Below, in pieces: positions 57,796 to 64,000 of a stretch of 64,000 nucleotides of DNA (the stretch's first letter is position 1; each line of letters opens with the position of its first letter). This DNA comes from JAFAHD01 sp963772515. Its GTDB lineage: Bacteria > Vulcanimicrobiota > Vulcanimicrobiia > Eremiobacterales > Eremiobacteraceae. Under the pieces are notes generated by a model. The model made no database searches. It was not told the origin of the DNA and saw only the letters and a program-made list of their open reading frames with translations. Where the stretch lies: the NCBI GenBank assembly GCA_963772515.1, contig CAVYXC010000002.1:1132900-1196899 (forward strand). The letters run 5' to 3'. The position numbers and the translations under genes were made by a program.

Positions 57796-58512
57796 CTACT
57801 GGCAGCTCAGCGAGATGCCCTGACGGTTCGAAAACGTGTGGTACGGAGCCAGGAACTCGATCTGCTCCCAACCGCTAAACGCCGGCAGCGCGGATCCGCC
57901 CAGTGTCCACGTGTCCATCTGACCGAAATGACCGGCCGTCGACGGATTTTTCGAGATGTCCGGCCCGTGCGCGCCATCGCTTCGGATCCAACGGAAAGTC
58001 ATCGGTCCCGGCGCGTTCGTGGTGATCGTCGCATGGAAGGTGAACGTGTACGGACATTGCGCGTTCGTGACGTGGTATGGTCGGGCGAAGACCGTTGCGC
58101 TTACGGTGCGTCCCTGGCTTCCTTGCGGCCCGCTGCTTCCGGAGCATGCGAGACTGATCGATTGCCGGTTCGAGTACACGTGCTGCGGCGCGAGGATCTC
58201 CAGCTGTTCCCAGCCCGAATAAGACATTGACAGCGTCCACGTCGTAGAATCGCCGAAGTGACCAGCCGTCGACGGATTCTTCGTGATAGTCGGCCCTTGC
58301 GCGCCGTCGCTGCGGATCCATCGATACGTGATCGGTCCCGGCTGATCGAAACTAAGGTTGCCGTGGAACGTGAACGTCCAGGGACATGGCGCTTGCGTCA
58401 CATTATCCGGCCGTGCGAACACCGTCGCCGAAACGCTGGCGGCGGCTGGTCGAACATCGCCGATCACCGCACCGATACCAACGAGAAGAACCACCGCTAA
58501 CAGACGCCGCAT
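57796..58512 (-). CDS. exported protein of two tandem copies of one domain, unknown function (238 aa)
   Basis: ATG 58512 with GGGAGG. Signal peptide to about residue 25. Two roughly 100-residue copies each begin SVSATVFARP-x-x-VT or TVSATVFARPYHVT. They share PCPWTFTFHG / QCPYTFTFHA, YRWIRSDGAQGP / FRWIRSDGAHGP, KNPSTAGHFG and a YSNRQSISLAC / FSNRQGISLSC end. Paired cysteines suggest a disulphide in each. No known family recognised; binding or coat protein guess only. Confidence 0.65.
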   Translation of the reverse strand: MRRLLAVVLLVGIGAVIGDVRPAAASVSATVFARPDNVTQAPCPWTFTFHGNLSFDQPGPITYRWIRSDGAQGPTITKNPSTAGHFGDSTTWTLSMSYSGWEQLEILAPQHVYSNRQSISLACSGSSGPQGSQGRTVSATVFARPYHVTNAQCPYTFTFHATITTNAPGPMTFRWIRSDGAHGPDISKNPSTAGHFGQMDTWTLGGSALPAFSGWEQIEFLAPYHTFSNRQGISLSCQ

Positions 58513-58583
58513 TGCGAGCCTCCCTTGCCAAGCGAGTCCCCGCGGGCGTTCAGGAAGACGCTCGCGAATCCTTCGCCCCACGG

Positions 58584-59489
58584 TCACTTGGACGTCCCAT
58601 TGCTGCCGGTCAGCGCGTTCAATCCGATCAGCGTCGCGCCAGTGCCCACCACATACGGATAGTGTCCATCCCATTTTTGGATCGCATCGTATTGCACGGT
58701 CAGCTCTGAGATCGCCTGGCGTCGCAACGTATTAGCGGTCGCGTCGCCGCGCGCCGTCGCGATCGCGGTCTGCGCATCCACCTGCGCCTGCTTCAATTGA
58801 TTCTGCGCCTTGAGATAGTTCTGAAACGCGACGACTTTGGCCTCAATAGCATTGGAGAAGTCCTGGCTGAACTCGAAATTCGTGATGCTCATCGCCGCGA
58901 TGTGCATGTCGAACTCGCCGAGCCGCGTCGCTAGCGTCTGTTCGAGCAGATTGCGCGCTTCGGGTCGCTTAGTGATCAGCTCCTCGGCGGTGAAGTGCGC
59001 GGTGGCAGCCTTGGTGGCTTCTTGGATCGCCGGCGCGATGATGCGATCTTGATAATCCTGATTGAGCCTATTGTACACATCGACGACTTTATCCGTATCG
59101 ACCGTGTAGTTGAGCGTGACCTTGGTCTGCACGTTTTGGAGATCGGCCGACGCAGCCGCCGCATCGGCAGAGTACGCCTGCACCTGCACGTTCATGAGGA
59201 CGACCGTGGTGATGAACGGGACCACTGTGTACAGTCCCGGCTGCTTGACTTCGCCGGTCGTGCCGCCGAAGCGCAGCACGACGCCGCGAAAACCGGCAGG
59301 TACCTCGCCGAAACTGGAGGCGATGCCGCCGCAGACGAGCAGCACCGCAAGAGCCTCCACAAAGGAGAAGTAAGGCAACGGTGAAGGCGCCTCTTTCTGC
59401 TTCTGGACCCAGTACACCAACGCGCGCCAAATGATATAAGCGGCGCCGCCAAAGCCGATGATCCACAAAGCGGCTTGAATGACGAACAC
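58584..59489 (-). CDS. SPFH/prohibitin-family membrane protein (301 aa)
   Basis: GTG 59489. Two N-terminal hydrophobic segments (residues about 4-24 and 43-62). SPFH domain: GFRGVVLRFGGTTGEVKQPGLY, VQTKVTLNYTVDTDKVVDVYNRL, LATRLGEFDMHIAAMSITNFEFSQDF, then a coiled-coil with Ala/Gln repeats. Such proteins form oligomeric rings in membrane microdomains and regulate FtsH-type proteases. Adjacent genes do not indicate a pathway. Confidence 0.85.
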   Translation of the reverse strand: MFVIQAALWIIGFGGAAYIIWRALVYWVQKQKEAPSPLPYFSFVEALAVLLVCGGIASSFGEVPAGFRGVVLRFGGTTGEVKQPGLYTVVPFITTVVLMNVQVQAYSADAAAASADLQNVQTKVTLNYTVDTDKVVDVYNRLNQDYQDRIIAPAIQEATKAATAHFTAEELITKRPEARNLLEQTLATRLGEFDMHIAAMSITNFEFSQDFSNAIEAKVVAFQNYLKAQNQLKQAQVDAQTAIATARGDATANTLRRQAISELTVQYDAIQKWDGHYPYVVGTGATLIGLNALTGSNGTSK

Positions 59490-59504
59490 GACTTAACTCC
59501 CTTC

Positions 59505-60014
59505 TTACTTCGACTGTTCCTTGCTGAGACCGTCCAAGACGTATGAAGCCACGTCATGCAGATCTTGCTGCGTCAGACGCCAGCGCGGCATGACGGGACT
59601 GAGAAGATGCCCTTGGCTGTCGACGCCGGTAGAGATCGCGCGTTCGAGCAGTGCCAATGTGTATGGAGTCTTTTGCCCCGACACGAGCGCCGAACGCCGA
59701 AGATCTGCGCTGACCGCACCGCCGGGTAGATGCAGTCCGCCCGCCCCATCGGCGCGGTGGCAGGCGGCGCAGCTGGTGAAAGGCGGCGGTGGCATCGCCA
59801 CGATTAGCGCACCGCGCAGATCCCGACCGGTTTGGAAGATCGAGCGCCCATTGGCGAGCGCAGAAAGCGCAGTAGAAGAAGGCCCAGAAGCGCGGACCCG
59901 CGAGGGTGCGGTTGACGGAGTCGCATGGCTTGCAGCGCGCTGGTTGCCCGAGCACGCCGTGACGAGCACGCAAAGAACGACCGAGATCACGGACGATGCA
60001 GGCCGCATGAGCAT
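59505..60014 (-). CDS. lipoprotein c-type cytochrome (169 aa)
   Basis: ATG 60014; the alternative 60007 is out of step with the lipobox spacing. Lipobox LVTACSG. Heme attachment CAACH at about residue 98, with an M-P-R-W ligand Met (SPVMPRW) near residue 147 and a helix LHDVASYVLD. It is a small single-heme electron carrier anchored in the envelope. The gene is divergent from the sulfatase. Confidence 0.82.
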   Translation of the reverse strand: MLMRPASSVISVVLCVLVTACSGNQRAASHATPSTAPSRVRASGPSSTALSALANGRSIFQTGRDLRGALIVAMPPPPFTSCAACHRADGAGGLHLPGGAVSADLRRSALVSGQKTPYTLALLERAISTGVDSQGHLLSPVMPRWRLTQQDLHDVASYVLDGLSKEQSK

Positions 60015-60115
60015 GGTCGTTCGAGTACGCCGTTCGGGCCCAGTGCGCCTGGCGTTCGAAAGGATGCGAACGCGCATTGTCGGTATTCCAGGGCACAGAG
60101 TTGTGGGGAGGTGCC

Positions 60116-61609
60116 ATGAGCACGTTCAAACGTCTTATGCCTGCCATCGGTCTTGCATTGATCGCCTTCGCGTGCGTCGCCGCCATCCTCATGACGCCCG
60201 CACTCAAAGGCCGCGCCGACCAAACCACGCCCACCCAAGCTGACCAGACGCGCCGGCCCAATATCATCTTCATCCTCACCGACGACCTGGCAGATAATCT
60301 CGTCCAGTACATGCCCAACCTGCAGCAGATGCAAAAGGACGGCACGACCTTCTCGAACTACTACGTCACCGATTCCCTGTGCTGTCCATCGCGCTCGTCG
60401 ATCTTCACCGGCAAGTTCCCGCACGACACGCATGTGCTCACCAACCAGCCGCCGCTCGGCGGCTATGAATCGTTCAACGCCCACGGCAATCAGTCGCAGA
60501 CATTCGCGGTCGTGCTCCAACAAGCGGGCTACAAGACCGCCATGCTGGGCAAGTACCTCAACGGCTACCAGCCGGCCAAAGACGGCGTTCCCCAGGGTTG
60601 GAACGAATGGGATGTCGCCGGCAACGGCTACCCGAATTTCAACTACGCGCTCAACGAGAACGGCCGAGTCGTCCAATACGGCCACGATCCGAAGGATTAC
60701 TTGACCGACGTCGTTTCCGGCATCGCGCAGGGGTTCATCCGCAACTCACAACCCGGCCCTTACTTCATCGAGATCGCGACCTTCGCACCGCACGCGCCAT
60801 ACATCCCTGCGCCGCGCGACGAAAATGCATTCCCCGGACTCACCGCGCCTCGCGGACCGGCGTTCGGGGCGCGCCCAGGACCCAACGCGCCGAAGTGGCT
60901 GCAAGAGATCCCGCCGATGGGCCAGCCGGAAATAATGAAGATCGACAAGTTCTTCCGCATGCGCGCGCAATCGGTCTTAGCGGTCGACAAGATGATCGGC
61001 CAGATCCGCGCGGAGCTGGCGCAGCTCGGCGACCAAAACACCTACGTGATCTTCAGCTCCGACAACGGCTACCATATGGGCGAGTACTCACTTCGTCCGG
61101 GCAAGATGACGCCGTTCGACACCGACATCTCGGTGCCGCTCGTCATCGTCGGCCCAGGCGTCGCCAAAGGCGTCGTCGTCCACCAGATCGTGGAGAACGT
61201 CGATCTCGCCGAGACCTACACGCGCATCGGCGGCCAAGCGCCGCCCCCTCAAGCCGACGGCCACGCCTTGCTGCCGCTGCTCCAAGGCGGCGACGTGGCG
61301 GAGTGGCGCCATGTCGCGCTCGTCGAGCACAAGCGACCCGGTCCAAGCATCACGGATCCGGACGCTCCCATCCCGCACTCGGCCGATCCGGTCACCTATA
61401 ACGCGCTGCGCCTCGACAACGCCATGTACGTCGAGTACGAGGATGGGGAAGTCGGATATTACGACTTGACGCGCGACCCCTACGAGCTCAGCAACACGGC
61501 GCAAAGCCTGACGCCGGCACAACACCAGCGCCTGCACGACATCCTCACCGCGAACCAACAGTGCCACGGGCAGCAGGCATGTTGGGCTGCACAGAGCATG
61601 ACGCCCTAG
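60116..61609 (+). CDS. exported sulfatase, N-acetylglucosamine-6-sulfatase-like (497 aa)
   Basis: ATG 60116 with GGGGAGG. Signal anchor, then RRPNIIFILTDDLADN (metal Asp pair). Formylglycine site: C89-C-P-S-R-S-S-I-F-T-G. Further metal-site DNGYHMGEYSL (Asp-Asn) and GKYLNGYQ (Lys). Overall layout of GlcNAc-6-sulfatase / arylsulfatase members acting on sulfated polysaccharides. Needs a formylglycine-generating enzyme, not found in the window. Confidence 0.9.
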   Translation: MSTFKRLMPAIGLALIAFACVAAILMTPALKGRADQTTPTQADQTRRPNIIFILTDDLADNLVQYMPNLQQMQKDGTTFSNYYVTDSLCCPSRSSIFTGKFPHDTHVLTNQPPLGGYESFNAHGNQSQTFAVVLQQAGYKTAMLGKYLNGYQPAKDGVPQGWNEWDVAGNGYPNFNYALNENGRVVQYGHDPKDYLTDVVSGIAQGFIRNSQPGPYFIEIATFAPHAPYIPAPRDENAFPGLTAPRGPAFGARPGPNAPKWLQEIPPMGQPEIMKIDKFFRMRAQSVLAVDKMIGQIRAELAQLGDQNTYVIFSSDNGYHMGEYSLRPGKMTPFDTDISVPLVIVGPGVAKGVVVHQIVENVDLAETYTRIGGQAPPPQADGHALLPLLQGGDVAEWRHVALVEHKRPGPSITDPDAPIPHSADPVTYNALRLDNAMYVEYEDGEVGYYDLTRDPYELSNTAQSLTPAQHQRLHDILTANQQCHGQQACWAAQSMTP

Positions 61610-62675
61610 CGGCATTAGCAGGGATGACGTACGGGTCGGCCGGCGCGTAGATCGGCGAGCGCCGGCCGTCCACATCCACCGAATACGACGGCGCGGAAGA
61701 GCACCACGTCCGAAAATCGAACCGCTCGCCGCTACGGTCGAGCTGCGTCACGCGGACGCCCGCCGCAACGAAGGGGCGCCCTGAAACGCGCGTGCCCGCT
61801 GTAAGTCGGACGAACAACGCAGAACCGCCGGGGCGTTGCAGCAACAGCGTCCCCATCCCGTGGCTATCGATCACGATCGCGCTCCCCTCGTCCACGCCGA
61901 CGCCCATCAGTGGAGAAGAAGACACGCTTGCCAACCGTGCCAAGAACACCGTTAACCGGCCGAAGCGACCGCGCGTATGGAAGTGCGAGTCGGTGATGAC
62001 ACCGTGCAACGACGGAAACACCAGCAGTCCATGTGTGAAGCTGATGATCGATTCGCTTGGATCGGCCACCGCATTGGCAGTCGTGACCGAGGTGTCATCG
62101 CTCACCGCGTCGGCCGCGACAGAATCAAAGACGTACTCGCCGAGGATCGCCAAGCCCGCGCTCGTGCCGCCCACCACGCCGCCGCGGTCGTACAAGCGCT
62201 GCACGGCCGCGATCAGCGGCGTGCCCTTCCAGCGCGCGTAGTTGCCCTGATCGCCGCCCGAGAAAAACACGCCCTGCGCGCGATCCACCAACGCACCAAC
62301 CTTCGCCAGATCGTCGTAAGAGGCGCCCCGCCCCACCACGATCGTGCGCACCGAATTGAACGGCGCCGCCGCCATCAACTCGGAATCATAATCATTCGTG
62401 CCCGTCGCGCGCAGCACGATGATGTCGCCACCGCGCACGAAACGCGCGTGCGGACCCATGATCACATCGTGCATCCAGGCGTACGCCGCATCGACGCGCA
62501 GACCGCCGCCCATCAGCACGAGACCAGGGCCGCGCGGCACCACTTCACTATCCTGCGGGCTACCGTGCCGAGGATAGACGACGACCGTTGGTGCCACAGG
62601 CATCCCCGCACCCCGCACCGCCGCGCATCCTATCGACAATAACAAAGCCGCTAACAGCCGACCCAAACGCCACAT
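61545..62675 (-). CDS. cyanophycinase-family S51 peptidase-like protein, exported (376 aa)
   Basis: ATG 62675, followed by a lipoprotein-like signal (LLAALLLSIGCAA). Motifs: GPGLVLMGGGLRVDAA, FFSGGDQGNYA, VVGGTSAGLAILG (nucleophile Ser) and DSHFHTRGRFGRL, the last diagnostic of cyanophycinase relatives. The cyanophycin synthase gene is not here. Exported members cleave beta-aspartyl-arginine peptides outside the cell. It overlaps the sulfatase 3' end by 65 nt. Confidence 0.82.
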   Translation of the reverse strand: MWRLGRLLAALLLSIGCAAVRGAGMPVAPTVVVYPRHGSPQDSEVVPRGPGLVLMGGGLRVDAAYAWMHDVIMGPHARFVRGGDIIVLRATGTNDYDSELMAAAPFNSVRTIVVGRGASYDDLAKVGALVDRAQGVFFSGGDQGNYARWKGTPLIAAVQRLYDRGGVVGGTSAGLAILGEYVFDSVAADAVSDDTSVTTANAVADPSESIISFTHGLLVFPSLHGVITDSHFHTRGRFGRLTVFLARLASVSSSPLMGVGVDEGSAIVIDSHGMGTLLLQRPGGSALFVRLTAGTRVSGRPFVAAGVRVTQLDRSGERFDFRTWCSSAPSYSVDVDGRRSPIYAPADPYVIPANAARASCSVQPNMPAARGTVGSR

Positions 62676-62807
62676 CACATCGGACCATATCCCCACGCTG
62701 GCTAGTATTCCTAGTGCTAGTTTTGCGAATTCCTGGGATGGCCAACCGAACTCGCCAACACCCAACGACCTCTTCTTTATAAAGTGGCGTCATGGGAGTA
62801 TAACAAA

Positions 62808-63992
62808 ATGAATCAAGATACCAGACGCCGTGTGAGGCTGAACACGGCGACATCAGTGGCGATCGGCGCGGCCATCAGTGCGATGTTCGTGGCCGCATGC
62901 AGCGGCGGCGGCGCGCTGCCGGGCCAAAGGCAGCTCTCCCCGCAAGCCGGCAACTGCATCGGCAATCCGCAAGGGCTACGCATGCAAGCGCATGCCCAGC
63001 CGCAATTCGGAACGTGTCCGTCGCCGCCGCCGCAGTGGCAAGTGCTCGTCTCGAACGAGGGCAACAGCTCCGTGACGAGCTATCAGTTCACCACCACGGG
63101 CAATGCCACGCCGCTCGCAACGCTCAAAGGCTCGTCCACGAACCTCAACGGCAACTACGGCCTCTGGTACGATGGGGACACTGGCGACTTCTTCGTCTCC
63201 AACGCCACGGGCGACTCGGTCTTGCGTTGGGGCATCGCCACCATGAACGGCGGCGCAGGCGGCAACGTCGCGCCGGACCAGACGCTCTCGGGCTCCGGCA
63301 ACGGACTCACCGCGCCCTACGGCGCGACCGAGAACTACCTGGTGATGCTGCCGCAGGGCGACGAGCCCGCGTACACGATCAACGTCCCCTCCGCTCCTGC
63401 GACGCCGAGCATCGTCGCACACCTAGAAAACGCGAACAACGGATCCTACCCCGCGCCGCTGTACTCGATCGTCGGCTCCAACACCCAGCTCGCTGACGGC
63501 CTAGGTCTGGCAGTCGACAGTTCGAACAGCGTCAACACCGGCGCCATCTACGTGGATTCGGTCAAGGGCAAGCAGGTCATGATGTGGCTGCCCTCGTCCC
63601 AATTCCCAACCCCGACGCCGAATCAGATGCTCAACATCGCGCCCAAGAAAGTGATCGGCGGAACGCTCACCGGCATCACCGATCCGATCGGCCTGTACTG
63701 CGACGTGAGCGGCTACCTCTACGTCGTCAACCGCAACCCGGACAAAGTCCTCGTGTTCTCGCCGACGCAAAGCGGCAACGTCGCGCCGGTCAACACGATC
63801 TCGACGAACCTCTCGAGCCCCTACGGCGTGTCGGTCTACAGCGACTACACCGTATGGGTGACCAACGATGGGAACAATAGTGTCACCGTCTATTCCAACG
63901 GAGAAGGCGGATCGGCGTACCAAAAAACGATCTCGGGTTCGAACACGGGACTGAGCAACCCGACGAGCATCGACGTGAGAATCTCCCGCTAG
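62808..63992 (+). CDS. lipoprotein with NHL-like beta-propeller (394 aa)
   Basis: ATG 62808 (GGGAG upstream). Lipobox FVAACSGGG. From about residue 75 a repeated pattern occurs: VLVSNEGNSSVTSYQFT, NYGLWYDGDTGDFFVSN, PIGLYCDVSGYLYVVNRNPDKVLVFSP, PYGVSVYSDYTVWVTNDGNNSVTVYS. These are NHL/SMP-like blades, about six. Likely a periplasmic or surface binding propeller. The C-terminus ends within the window. Confidence 0.75.
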   Translation: MNQDTRRRVRLNTATSVAIGAAISAMFVAACSGGGALPGQRQLSPQAGNCIGNPQGLRMQAHAQPQFGTCPSPPPQWQVLVSNEGNSSVTSYQFTTTGNATPLATLKGSSTNLNGNYGLWYDGDTGDFFVSNATGDSVLRWGIATMNGGAGGNVAPDQTLSGSGNGLTAPYGATENYLVMLPQGDEPAYTINVPSAPATPSIVAHLENANNGSYPAPLYSIVGSNTQLADGLGLAVDSSNSVNTGAIYVDSVKGKQVMMWLPSSQFPTPTPNQMLNIAPKKVIGGTLTGITDPIGLYCDVSGYLYVVNRNPDKVLVFSPTQSGNVAPVNTISTNLSSPYGVSVYSDYTVWVTNDGNNSVTVYSNGEGGSAYQKTISGSNTGLSNPTSIDVRISR

Positions 63993-64000
63993 GACGCAGC

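Noticed and set aside
62700..62760. CTAGTATTCCTAGTGCTAG resembling a synthetic promoter part
   Set aside because: The match is partial, with no -35 at the right distance; probably chance.

Overview
The window is high-GC, tightly packed bacterial chromosome with many ATGA, GTGA or TGATG gene overlaps. Outer-membrane equipment (a TonB-dependent receptor, ExbB/ExbD/TonB modules, lipoproteins, BamA-independent secreted proteins) indicates a diderm cell. The mix of GTG and TTG starts, high GC, diderm TonB genes, a ksgA-3D-domain protein pair and a Bacillus-like boxA (TGTTCTTTGAAAACT) suggests a deep-branching lineage such as Eremiobacterota (WPS-2) or a neighbour. That placement is inference; the complete 16S gene at about 51208-52735 would settle it.

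Layout. 1-5.6 kb: the 3' end of ftsH, two M16-fold peptidase homologues without the zinc motif, a glycosyltransferase, a deoxyhypusine-synthase-like protein and a rhomboid protease. 5.6-15 kb (mostly minus): two paralogous glycosyltransferases, a YhaN/YhaO (SbcCD-like) pair, a Na+/Ca2+ exchanger (plus), a CPBP protease, ksgA and a 3D-domain protein. 15-23.4 kb: a glycosyltransferase, a small gene whose promoter carries a LexA-type box, a broken lipoprotein gene, a large TonB-dependent receptor, a prepilin-like protein and a 3-methyladenine glycosylase. 23.4-29.5 kb: rho with a long charged tripeptide-repeat region, rluB without a canonical start codon, an aspartyl protease, and the aromatic genes aroH-aroF-tyrA. 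29.5-36.8 kb: TonB/TPR, ExbB, three ExbD, two TonB, and uppP. 36.8-50.6 kb: a housekeeping run moaC-mog-folC-folP-folB-accB-accC-nusB-pbp1A-xseA-xseB-tlyA-nadK-recN. 50.6-57.4 kb: a complete rRNA operon (16S-23S-5S, no tRNA in the spacer). 57.5-64 kb: a broken SEC-C gene, a duplicated-domain secreted protein, an SPFH protein, a cytochrome c lipoprotein, a sulfatase, a cyanophycinase-family protein and a beta-propeller lipoprotein.

The most striking feature is the 23S rRNA gene, which is interrupted by three short, mutually related group I introns (315, 294 and 286 nt). They sit at positions equivalent to E. coli 1951, 2473 and 2593. Each keeps the R/S (P7) core, a 5' exon ending in U and a terminal G, and none has room for a homing endonuclease. 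A 20-bp palindrome, CGGTCGAATTNATTCGACCG and close variants, is scattered through the same operon: in the 16S leader, 16S trailer, spacer, 23S leader, inside 23S and inside the second intron.

Six genes need at least ten frame changes to be read through, and every one I resolved is +1. This may be insertion-type sequence error, but the one-sided bias deserves a check. I see no CRISPR array, prophage, insertion sequence or recognisable tRNA gene.
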